Assembly: GCA_029262415.1 (NCBI GenBank)
Contig: JAJCZL010000071.1
Coordinates: forward strand, 1 to 64,000
Length of the DNA: 64,000 nt
From: Deltaproteobacteria bacterium
GTDB lineage: Bacteria > Desulfobacterota > Binatia > UBA1149 > JAJCZL01
Reading direction: 5' to 3'
In this document: one piece after another, positions 16,883-24,459 of the stretch
How positions within the stretch are numbered: the first letter of the stretch is position 1
How the letters are laid out: every line of letters begins with the position of its first letter
Notes under the pieces: model-generated
What the model saw: the letters and a program-made list of their open reading frames with translations, nothing else
What the model was told of the DNA's origin: nothing
Databases searched by the model: none
Program-made: the position numbers and the translations under genes

Positions 16883-18712
16883 TCAGTCGTAGAGTTTCCT
16901 TGCAAACAGCCGCTTCTGGTAAAAGCTCTGAAGCGCCGACCGCGACAGCATTCCCACGACCTTTTTCGGGTTATCCTCGTCGACGACAACCAGCTGCCCC
17001 ATGTCACGCAGGCTGAAGATTTTCATCGCATCATAGAGAGAATCCGATCCCTTGATAGTCACTACCTTCGGGTTGGAGATCTCAGAGACCACCACCAACG
17101 GCCATGCCTCGCGTTTCATCAGCAGGCCTCGGATATCGTTCATGCCGACAATGCCCGTCAGTTCGCCCGATTTGTTGACTACCGGAAAGAAGTTGTGGTG
17201 GCTGTTGGTCAGATACCGTACAAAGTCGCTGAGCTTCATCGTCTCGGGAATCTGCCGGAAGTCCTTGCTCACCAGACCGCGCACAAAGAGCTTGCGCAAC
17301 AGGTTGGTCTCGCTGCCGGCATGAATGTCGAGCCCGCGTTTGGTGAGTTCATAGGTGTCGATGCTGTCGTGCATCACGCGGCGCGACACCATCGTAGCGG
17401 CGAACCCGGTAATCATGATGGGCAGGCCGACGTTGTAGTCGCGCGTGAGTTCGATCAGAAGAAAGATTGCCGTCAGCGGCGCGTGCGTTGCGGCGGCCAG
17501 AAACGCTCCCATCCCGATCATCGCAAACCCGCCCGGGTTAGCGATCACGCCGGGAATCAACTGGTTGCAAAGCCCGGCGAACCCTCCGCCAAGCACGGTA
17601 CCGATGAACATCGCCGGCGCGAACACCCCGCCCGCGCCGCCTGCACCGAGCGTGATGGATGTCGCGACCATTTTGACGACGACAAGTGCAAGTAGGAGAC
17701 CCGCAGGCATCCCTCCGCGGAAAGCCTGGTTCATCGTCTCGTAGCCGCTCGAGCTTACCTGCGGGAAGAAGATCAAGATGATCCCGACCAGCAGGCCGCC
17801 GACCAAAGGCTGAATGACCTGGGGTATACGCGAGCGCTGAAAGTACTCGCGTATGCCGTAAAACACGCGAATGAAACCAACCGCCAGCAACCCGCAGATG
17901 AGCCCCATCAACAAGTAAAAAAGAATCTCGTGGTTGATCGGGAACTCGTAGAACGGCGCCGACAGAATCGCTTCGTCAGAGTGTAGGTACTGGGAAACCA
18001 CTGCCGCCGTTCCCGACGCCAATACGATCAGAGCCATCGAGCCGGTGTTAAACTCACCAACCAAGACGATCTCTTGAGCAAAAAACACTCCCGCGATCGG
18101 GCTGGCAAACGACGCCGAGATCGCAGACGCCGAGCCGCAAGCGATCAGCACGCGCAGTTTTTCGTACGCCGGCCGTAGGCCACGGCCGACCGTAGAACCG
18201 ATAGAGCCGCCGATCTGTGCGATCGGTCCTTCTATCCCTGCGCTCATTCCCGAGCCGAGTGTGATCGCACTCGATATCGTTTTCAGCGTGATCCAACGCC
18301 TTCGCAGGTAGCCGCCACGAAAGTTTACGATCTCGAGAAAGGTGGGCAGGCCGTAGCCTTTAATCTGGCCGGGGAACCACCGGTCGAGGATCACGATGAC
18401 CAACATCCCGAGCATCGGGATACACGGGATGTACCACCAGTGCGCAGGCATACCCGCCCAACCGGTTGCAAAGATGTTGTCGGTCGCGTGCTGCTTGCCG
18501 ATGCCGAGCTTGCCGCCTATGTCGCTCCAGAAAAACTCGTGGGTGGAATCGATGGCCCAGTGAAAGCCAACGTTGGCGAGAGCCGTCAGAGCACCGATCA
18601 AGATCGCTGCCGCGAGCATCACGCCGTTGTTTTCGGCCAACGCCCTGCGCCACCCAGAGACCGAGGCGTCGCCCTCGTCTACTTTGAAGCTGTCGGTGTG
18701 TTCCCCCTTCAC
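16883..18712 (-). CDS. ClC-type chloride channel/transporter with CBS pair
   Basis: 609 residues from a GTG. The ClC core has GYGLP (variant of GSGIP), AGIEGPIAQIGG (variant of GREGP, keeping the gating Glu), and AGGVFAPAMF (variant of GxFxP). The second half of the inverted repeat has GMGAFLAAATHAPLTAIFLLIEL. Residues from about 480 form a cytoplasmic CBS pair (FFPVVNKSGELTGIVGMND and GQLVVVDEDNPKKVVGML). It conducts Cl- or exchanges it for H+ across the inner membrane; CBS domains usually gate by nucleotide binding. The transcript start region is shared with nothing obvious; the next gene upstream ends 63 bases away on the same strand. Confidence 0.94.
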   Translation of the reverse strand: MKGEHTDSFKVDEGDASVSGWRRALAENNGVMLAAAILIGALTALANVGFHWAIDSTHEFFWSDIGGKLGIGKQHATDNIFATGWAGMPAHWWYIPCIPMLGMLVIVILDRWFPGQIKGYGLPTFLEIVNFRGGYLRRRWITLKTISSAITLGSGMSAGIEGPIAQIGGSIGSTVGRGLRPAYEKLRVLIACGSASAISASFASPIAGVFFAQEIVLVGEFNTGSMALIVLASGTAAVVSQYLHSDEAILSAPFYEFPINHEILFYLLMGLICGLLAVGFIRVFYGIREYFQRSRIPQVIQPLVGGLLVGIILIFFPQVSSSGYETMNQAFRGGMPAGLLLALVVVKMVATSITLGAGGAGGVFAPAMFIGTVLGGGFAGLCNQLIPGVIANPGGFAMIGMGAFLAAATHAPLTAIFLLIELTRDYNVGLPIMITGFAATMVSRRVMHDSIDTYELTKRGLDIHAGSETNLLRKLFVRGLVSKDFRQIPETMKLSDFVRYLTNSHHNFFPVVNKSGELTGIVGMNDIRGLLMKREAWPLVVVSEISNPKVVTIKGSDSLYDAMKIFSLRDMGQLVVVDEDNPKKVVGMLSRSALQSFYQKRLFARKLYD

Positions 18713-18775
18713 GCGGCTAATTCGCTCCGCGCGGATCTTATCGGGACTTCACCTTCATTCAACACGATTCGACAC

Positions 18776-20590
18776 CTATCTGAGTGCTTTCGCCACAGCG
18801 TTGAGCACGCTTTCGACACCGGCCTCACCTGCGTCCAGATCGTAGCGCACCACTACGGCCCGATCTGGGCGTGGTAGCGAACGCACCCAGTTTGCCAGGA
18901 TGCTTGCCGCATCGGCTCTTTCGGCTCTCTCGCCACGCGTCGTGCGCCGGCTCTCGACGCCGATCAAAAGAGCCCTGACGCCCTCGAGGTCGGCGGCGGA
19001 ATCGGGATGCACGACGCCGGCCAGTCGCCCCTGCCTAACTACCACCACGCATCCTGCTGCGCGCACCGATGGCAACACCGCCGCATAGGTATGACGATCG
19101 ACCAGCCAGTCGTGCGACTCGTGCAGACGGGCGAGGCGACGCAGCGCGCCGAGAGACTTGCGTCCATCGCTGCGAGAATCGGCGGCTTGCTTGGCCGCCG
19201 CGATCACAGCATCGGGTCCGTCTTCGAGCAACGCAGCCAGCCGCCGAGCGGCATCCGGATCGTGGCCGGCCGGTGCTTCGGGGCGGTTCGCCGACAACGA
19301 ATGTGCGGCGTGCGCACGCGATCCGACTTCGGGTTGCCCAAGCTCGACGCCGAACAATCCCGACAACACCGAGGCCGCCTGTTCGGCAAAAGCACGGTTC
19401 TTCAGCGGGCCGATGTAGCGCGCCCCATCCGCCCCGACACGAGAGGCCGCCATGATTCTGGGCGGATCAGCCTCAGCGGCCAGCTTGACGAAGAAGGTCT
19501 TGGGCACGTGTTTGCCGCCGCGATTATACGAAGGATCGAAACGGCGGATCCATGCCGCTTCTTCGAGGACCGTCTCGAGATACGAACCTGTCGCTGTCGC
19601 GTCGATCTCACGCGTACGGTCAATCATTTCGAGTTGCCGTTTGCCCAACCGATCGGCGTTCAAGTACATCTGCACGAGCTTCTCGCGCACGTCGCCCGCG
19701 CGCGCCACGAACAGCGTCGCTCCTTGTTCGTCAATCAGCCGATAGACTCCCGGGCCCTGCGGCAGAGACTCGAGCCGCGACTGCGGTAGATAGACACCCA
19801 GCCGCGCAGTCGCCAACGGCGCGCCGTCCTTGTCGCACAGTTCGTCAAGCGTACGAACACCGCGCTTCTCGAGTTCGCCAAGCGCTCGATACAAAACTTT
19901 GCCGGTCATTTCTGCGTCGGCTACCGCGCGATGACGGGTTGGCTGTTCGATCTCGAAGTGCTCGGCCAACCATTCGAGCGAAGTGCGCTCGAGGTCAGGA
20001 TAGGCGTAGCGGACCAAGTCGATCGTACACAACGCCGGACACGCCAGCGGCCGGCCCAGCACCCGCCAGACGGCTTGATCGAGAACACCAAAGTCGAAGG
20101 CCGCGTTGTGCGCGACAACTACTGAGCCCTGGGCAAAATCGTAGAAGCCCTCGATCACGTCCTCGATTGGCGGCGCGTCGCGCACCATCTCGTTGGTGAT
20201 GCCGGTCAGCTTCTCCACGTAGGGGGGGATACGGGAGCCCGGATTGACCAATTGCTCAAAACGGCCCTCATCCTTGCCACCGATCATTTTCACCGCACCG
20301 ATCTCGGTGACACCGGTCGAGGCACCGGGACTGTGATCACCCGTGGCCTCCAGGTCTACAATGACAAAGGGAACCTCGGCGATAGGGATCGAGAACAGGT
20401 GCCCTTCGGTAAGCCCCCAAGTCCCGTCGGCGCTGCGCTCGACGCGAGGATCGCCGGCGAGCAGCCTGTCGATGAAAGTGCGGCTGAAGTCGTTGTCGAC
20501 AGAACCGGCCGGAAACAACACCCGCCCGATGTCATCATAACCGGCTCCATCCGGTTTCTGCGAGAGAAGGTCTCTAACCGAAACTCTCAC
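18776..20590 (-). CDS. DEDDh 3'-5' exonuclease fused to UvrC-like GIY-YIG domain
   Basis: 604 residues from GTG 20590, which has GAGGTG seven bases upstream; a longer GTG at 20632 lacks this. Residues 1-65 look like a winged-helix-type region. The exonuclease (about 72-235) has all DEDDh motifs: VDLEATG (Asp79, Glu81), VVAHNAAFDFGVLD and HRAVADAEMTG. The GIY-YIG domain (from about 280) reads GPGVYRLIDE, then LFVARAGDVREKL, then YLETVLEEAAWIRRFDPSYN. It keeps the Arg and Glu but has Ala for the Gly of YVG. The remaining 200 residues resemble the middle of UvrC-like proteins. Proofreading-like plus Cho/UvrC-like architecture is known in actinobacteria and others; a DNA-repair role is likely. 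Confidence 0.88.
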   Translation of the reverse strand: MRVSVRDLLSQKPDGAGYDDIGRVLFPAGSVDNDFSRTFIDRLLAGDPRVERSADGTWGLTEGHLFSIPIAEVPFVIVDLEATGDHSPGASTGVTEIGAVKMIGGKDEGRFEQLVNPGSRIPPYVEKLTGITNEMVRDAPPIEDVIEGFYDFAQGSVVVAHNAAFDFGVLDQAVWRVLGRPLACPALCTIDLVRYAYPDLERTSLEWLAEHFEIEQPTRHRAVADAEMTGKVLYRALGELEKRGVRTLDELCDKDGAPLATARLGVYLPQSRLESLPQGPGVYRLIDEQGATLFVARAGDVREKLVQMYLNADRLGKRQLEMIDRTREIDATATGSYLETVLEEAAWIRRFDPSYNRGGKHVPKTFFVKLAAEADPPRIMAASRVGADGARYIGPLKNRAFAEQAASVLSGLFGVELGQPEVGSRAHAAHSLSANRPEAPAGHDPDAARRLAALLEDGPDAVIAAAKQAADSRSDGRKSLGALRRLARLHESHDWLVDRHTYAAVLPSVRAAGCVVVVRQGRLAGVVHPDSAADLEGVRALLIGVESRRTTRGERAERADAASILANWVRSLPRPDRAVVVRYDLDAGEAGVESVLNAVAKALR

Positions 20591-20671
20591 CGGGTCACAC
20601 CTCGCCCACCGAGACGGGGCCCGGCAGCCCACACGTGTTCATCACCGGCGAGGTCGTTGACAAGCCGGGGT

Positions 20672-21511
20672 TCAACCGAACATCGACTTTTTGGGAGGCT
20701 CGGTAAGATCAGCGAGGATCTCCGCGACTTCGCAATCGACCGCATCGCGGACTTTCTTGGTGTTCGCCGCAAAGCGCCGCTCTTCGGTTTCGGTCAGGTC
20801 GTTGTGCCGATCGACCTCTGCGTTGTAGCTGTCGGCGTAGGTTTCGAGTCGCTTACCGACCGCCAAGTACATGCGTTGCGTAGGCGCAAAGGAGGTCTGG
20901 CAAACCGGGCAGCGCAAAACCGTGCCGGGAGTGAGAAACTTGTAAGCAACCGTGAACAAAGAATCGCAACTGCGACACGGAATCGGCACCTCGTAGTCCT
21001 CGAGCCGCGCAGCCGCAGGTGTGGCCGGCGCCGCGCTTTGCGTGGACCCCGCTACCGGGGCAGGCGCAGGCGCGGGAGCAGCCGAGGGTACGGGGGGTGC
21101 CGGTGCCGGTGCGGCCGCGGGTACGGGTACCGGTACGGGTGCCGGTGCGGCCTTTGCGGCATCGCCCGCAGGCGCGCCGCCACCATCTTTGAACCGCGAC
21201 GCGAAGTCGGCCGGGAACTCGTTATCAGGATGCAACTGTTTCGCGCGCACCAGCAAAACCTCTTCGGATTCTGGACGCGCCGGGTCGGGTACGCAGCAGT
21301 CAACAGGGCACACGGCCGCGCAGGCTTCTTGGTCGAAAAAGCCGACGCACTCGGTACACTTCTCAGGGACGATGTAGAAGAAATCCTCGGACAGAGCCTT
21401 CTGCTCCCCCTGCCAGTCGTACTCGACCCCACCCTGGTAGATGGCGGTATTCGGGCATTCCGGCTCACAAGCGCCGCAGTTGATGCATTCCTCGGTGATA
21501 ACGGTGGCCAT
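20672..21511 (-). CDS. YfhL-type 2[4Fe-4S] ferredoxin fused to an MJ0042-type zinc ribbon
   Basis: 279 residues from an ATG. The N-terminus is a two-cluster ferredoxin: Cys9/12/15/19-Pro, then Cys52/55/64/68-Pro with the eight-residue insertion typical of YfhL-type ferredoxins. A Pro/Ala linker (about 110-168) consists largely of PVP and APAP repeats. It leads to a zinc ribbon (IPCRSC, LRCPVC) of the kind found before signalling or chemosensory domains. A charged helical C-terminus follows. The combination is unusual. It is divergent from the ExbBD/vWA operon, with 173 bases between. It may deliver electrons or act as an Fe-S/Zn sensor. Confidence 0.85.
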   Translation of the reverse strand: MATVITEECINCGACEPECPNTAIYQGGVEYDWQGEQKALSEDFFYIVPEKCTECVGFFDQEACAAVCPVDCCVPDPARPESEEVLLVRAKQLHPDNEFPADFASRFKDGGGAPAGDAAKAAPAPVPVPVPAAAPAPAPPVPSAAPAPAPAPVAGSTQSAAPATPAAARLEDYEVPIPCRSCDSLFTVAYKFLTPGTVLRCPVCQTSFAPTQRMYLAVGKRLETYADSYNAEVDRHNDLTETEERRFAANTKKVRDAVDCEVAEILADLTEPPKKSMFG

Positions 21512-21684
21512 AACCCCCCGAGATTAGCAGGACCGCGTCCACAGAGGCAATCGAATCCAGCTCTCCCGCCTGACGTCTACCCACTTGAAACAAGAGGGGT
21601 TTCGAGGTGTTCTCACCGGGTTGCCCGTGGCGCGCAGGAAACCTCCTTGTGTGCAGGAAGAAACCGCGGTAGGCTGCTAAGGCA

Positions 21685-22791
21685 TTGAATATTAAGAACT
21701 TTTTTGCCAAGCTGTGGCACAAGGACGACCTCAAGCAGCGCCTCGAAGGCTACACCGTCTCGGCTCTCTTCCATCTCATCCTCCTGTTTATACTCGCCAC
21801 CATCACGATCTCTGCCGGAAGCGAGGGCTTCGGTCTGGGCCCGCGGCCCAAGGGCGCAAAGGTGCAGTTGGCGTTCCGCGAGGAGAACATCAGCGACACA
21901 GATCTCGAAGAACTTATCGAAGACGTCGAGATCAAGCCGTTCGAAGTCGAGCGCATCAAACCCCGGCGGGTCGAGTTGCCGGAGTTACCCAGCTTCTCGG
22001 CGCCGCGGCCGAGCTCGGAACGGCTTACCAAGATCAGCACGCGATTCTCACCGGCGGTCAGCACCGGCGGACTTTCGGGTCAGTTCGGCAGCTTTATTAT
22101 TGGTCTACGTAAGAGCGGGCTGGACATCGTAATCGTGATCGACGCCACCGCGAGTATGAAGTACGTGATCGATGACATCAAAGCGCGCGTCGCCGGTCTG
22201 GTGGAGAACATCCAAGCTCTGGTCCCGATTGCACGCGTCGGCATCGTCGCCTTCCGCGACCAAGGTGAACAGTTCTCGGTTAAGTGGACGGATCTCAGCT
22301 TCCACGCGTCGAAGATCCGCACGTTTATTCAAAACCTCGAAGCCGACGGCGGCGGCGACTACGAGGAAGGCGTGCGCCAGGGGCTGGAAGCAGCTATCGA
22401 CGAACTGAGCTGGCGCAAACGATCCAAGCGGGTGATTATCCTGGTCGGCAGCTCACCACCTCACAAAGAAGACGTCCCCGCTGTGCAGGCACTCGCCAAA
22501 GAATGGAAAGACACCGGCGGCGTGCTCAGCGCCATCGATCTGTCACAACGCATGCACGAAGAATACGAATACAAGTACCACATGGCACGGTTTGGAAAGC
22601 CGCCCGAGCGCTACTCGCCGCTGCCGAAGTTCTATCAAGATATTCGTAAATCATTCCGCGACACATCGGCGGCGGGCGGCGGTGAGCTCGCATCGCTGGG
22701 CGGACGCCAGGAACTCACCGAACAAATTCTATACTTCGCCTTCGGGTCGAAGTGGAAGAGCGAAGTCGCCCGCTACACGGCGAAGAAATGA
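21685..22791 (+). CDS. TonB/TolA-like anchored von Willebrand factor A domain protein
   Basis: 368 residues from a TTG. Residues 1-22 are cytoplasmic and charged, and residues 23-45 form one membrane helix containing S26-ALF-H30. This is the SxxxH motif through which TonB and TolA are energised by ExbBD/TolQR. A periplasmic acidic-basic-Pro region (60-115) is followed by a vWA domain (about 145-345) with the metal-binding motif D153-A-T-A-S157 in VIVIDATASM. A DGGGDYEEGV segment lies in the expected place further along. The C-terminus is not TonB-like. The gene opens an operon with exbB, two exbD genes and a repeat protein, so this is probably the energised element of an ExbBD-type motor. Confidence 0.85.
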   Translation: MNIKNFFAKLWHKDDLKQRLEGYTVSALFHLILLFILATITISAGSEGFGLGPRPKGAKVQLAFREENISDTDLEELIEDVEIKPFEVERIKPRRVELPELPSFSAPRPSSERLTKISTRFSPAVSTGGLSGQFGSFIIGLRKSGLDIVIVIDATASMKYVIDDIKARVAGLVENIQALVPIARVGIVAFRDQGEQFSVKWTDLSFHASKIRTFIQNLEADGGGDYEEGVRQGLEAAIDELSWRKRSKRVIILVGSSPPHKEDVPAVQALAKEWKDTGGVLSAIDLSQRMHEEYEYKYHMARFGKPPERYSPLPKFYQDIRKSFRDTSAAGGGELASLGGRQELTEQILYFAFGSKWKSEVARYTAKK

Positions 22792-22811
22792 GACAAAAAA
22801 GGAGCCCGTCC

Positions 22812-23561
22812 ATGACCCTCGCCCCTGCGATCCCCACACGTATCGTCACACGCATACTGGCACTGCCCCTGACACTGGCCGCACCGGCCACGGCGTTCGC
22901 ACAGAGCGCCGGCAAAGGCGCCGGACTTAACTACAGCCTGATCGATCTGATCAAATTTGGTGGTCTGGTCGGCTACATCATCATCTTCATGTCGGTGGTA
23001 GCGGTCGCGCTCGTCGTTGAGTACGCGCTGTCGATTCGCGCCAAGCGTCTTGCGCCCGAAGATGAAGTATCCAAGTTGCGCGAAATGGTCGCGCTCGGCG
23101 AGTACGACGCGGTCGAGAAACACGCCGACGAAGACGGTGCATCCTTTGTCGCTAAGGTTGTTGCCGAAGGGGTCAAAGAACGCTCGCGCGGATACGGCGC
23201 GGTGGTGAAATCCATGGAAGACACCGCCGATTCCGAGACCGGCAAACTCCTGCGCAAGATCGAGCACCTTAACATCATCGCCAACATCGCACCGATGCTC
23301 GGCCTACTCGGCACTGTGATGGGTATGGTCAATTCCTTCAACCAGATCTCAGTTGCCGTCGGCGGCGTTGACCCACGGCGTCTGGCGGGCGGCATCTTCG
23401 AAGCACTGATGACGACGGTGATGGGCCTCATCGTAGCCATTCCAGCGCTTTATATGTTCGGAATTTTTCGCAACCGCGTCGACTCGATCGTCTCCGACGC
23501 GAGCTCTGAAGCAGCCGGCATCGTCGAGCCCCTCAAGAACCATCGGGGTGCGGTCGGTTGA
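22812..23561 (+). CDS. exbB: ExbB/TolQ/MotA family proton channel protein
   Basis: 249 residues from ATG 22812, with AAGGAG seven bases upstream (22799-22804); ATG 22788 overlaps the previous stop but lacks this site. The N-terminus (1-31) looks like a signal peptide ending ATAFAQ. Three membrane helices follow (about 43-65, 150-172, 190-215) with the family signatures IANIAPMLGLLGTVMGMV and LMTTVMGLIVAIPALYMF. It forms the pentameric proton channel around ExbD and uses proton motive force to move a TonB/TolA-like partner. Here that partner is presumably the vWA protein encoded just upstream. Confidence 0.93.
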   Translation: MTLAPAIPTRIVTRILALPLTLAAPATAFAQSAGKGAGLNYSLIDLIKFGGLVGYIIIFMSVVAVALVVEYALSIRAKRLAPEDEVSKLREMVALGEYDAVEKHADEDGASFVAKVVAEGVKERSRGYGAVVKSMEDTADSETGKLLRKIEHLNIIANIAPMLGLLGTVMGMVNSFNQISVAVGGVDPRRLAGGIFEALMTTVMGLIVAIPALYMFGIFRNRVDSIVSDASSEAAGIVEPLKNHRGAVG

Positions 23562-23575
23562 GATCCGCCCACTCC

Positions 23576-23986
23576 ATGCGGCCGCGCTCGATCTCTTTCA
23601 AGGCGACGGCCATGATCGACATGGCTTTCCTGTTGATCACGTTCTTCATCATGTCGATCCGCTTTGGGCAGGCCGGCGAAGAAGAAGTAAAGCTGCCTGA
23701 CGCCGACCAAGCCAACGAAGTGACCGATGAACGCACCGAACTCATCACAGTCAACGTGACCAAAGACGGCTTGTACATCGTCGGCGGCGTCCAACAATCG
23801 GGCGGCGACATCTTCAAGTACCTAAAGCTGCGCAAAGAAGAGAGCACCAAGAACCTCGAGCTCGTCGTCCGCGGCGACCGCAAGAGCGAATTCAACGCGA
23901 TTCAACGTATCATGAGGATCAGCGCCGAGTCCGGTGTCACCAATGTAAGCTTGGCCGCGTTGCAACAAGACGACGGAGGCGGATGA
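23576..23986 (+). CDS. exbD: ExbD/TolR family biopolymer transport protein (copy 1)
   Basis: 136 residues from ATG 23576. A TTG at 23558, overlapping the exbB stop, would add six residues and has GGGG in a suitable position. A short cytoplasmic N-terminus leads to the membrane helix MIDMAFLLITFFIM, with the essential proton-carrying Asp at residue 15. A periplasmic domain of about 100 residues follows, with LELVVRGDRKSEFNAIQRIMRI, the part that binds peptidoglycan or partner in TolR/ExbD. It is one of two tandem exbD genes, separated by a single base. Confidence 0.92.
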   Translation: MRPRSISFKATAMIDMAFLLITFFIMSIRFGQAGEEEVKLPDADQANEVTDERTELITVNVTKDGLYIVGGVQQSGGDIFKYLKLRKEESTKNLELVVRGDRKSEFNAIQRIMRISAESGVTNVSLAALQQDDGGG

Positions 23987-23987
23987 G

Positions 23988-24449
23988 ATGCGCACTTCGC
24001 ACCGCGCCCGTCGCGCCGGAGGCGCCGAAGACCTACAGATGGCTCCGCTCATCGACATCGTCTTTCTGTTGCTTACGTACTTCTTATTCACCATTTCGCT
24101 GTCTACCATCGAAGGACTGCTCCCTTCTGAACTCGCGCTCGGCAGCGACAGCCAAGAGCGCAAACAAGACCTAAAAGAAGAAGAGAAAGAAGTCGTCATC
24201 CGCGTCGTGCGCACCGGCGACGCGGCACAGTACTTCATCGACGACTGGCCGGTCACCGACTTCGCAAAGGTCGTCGATCACATCGCCGGGCTGAAACCGG
24301 AAACACTTGTCGTCATCGATGCCGGTGCACGCGTCGCATACGAGCACGTCGTGCGGCTCTACAACCAGTGCCTGCGCTCAAACATTTCGAACGTGGTCTT
24401 CCCGCTGAGTTCCGCGGTCGGTGCCACCGGGGCGGCGCCGCGCCTGTGA
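23988..24449 (+). CDS. exbD: ExbD/TolR family biopolymer transport protein (copy 2)
   Basis: 153 residues from ATG 23988, preceded by GGAGG. The N-terminal helix MAPLIDIVFLLLTYFLF carries the conserved Asp23. The periplasmic domain has a charged segment (DLKEEEKEVVIRVV) and ETLVVIDAGARVAYEHVVRLYN, equivalent to the region in copy 1. It is clearly diverged from copy 1, suggesting a heteromeric ExbD pair in the channel, as seen in other systems with tandem exbD genes. The next gene begins 10 bases after its stop. Confidence 0.92.
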   Translation: MRTSHRARRAGGAEDLQMAPLIDIVFLLLTYFLFTISLSTIEGLLPSELALGSDSQERKQDLKEEEKEVVIRVVRTGDAAQYFIDDWPVTDFAKVVDHIAGLKPETLVVIDAGARVAYEHVVRLYNQCLRSNISNVVFPLSSAVGATGAAPRL

Positions 24450-24459
24450 GGCGAGCGGA

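Noticed and set aside
21012-21175. Low-complexity GGTACGGG/GGTGCCGGT repeats that might be a minisatellite or CRISPR-like array
   Set aside because: They encode the Pro/Ala-rich linker of the ferredoxin fusion in frame; spacing and repeat length are irregular, with no spacers.
20252-21688. Long plus-strand open frame (about 478 codons) over the exonuclease and ferredoxin genes
   Set aside because: It is antisense to two clearly homologous minus-strand genes, is rich in Arg/Gly/Cys runs from the GC-rich complement, and matches no family.
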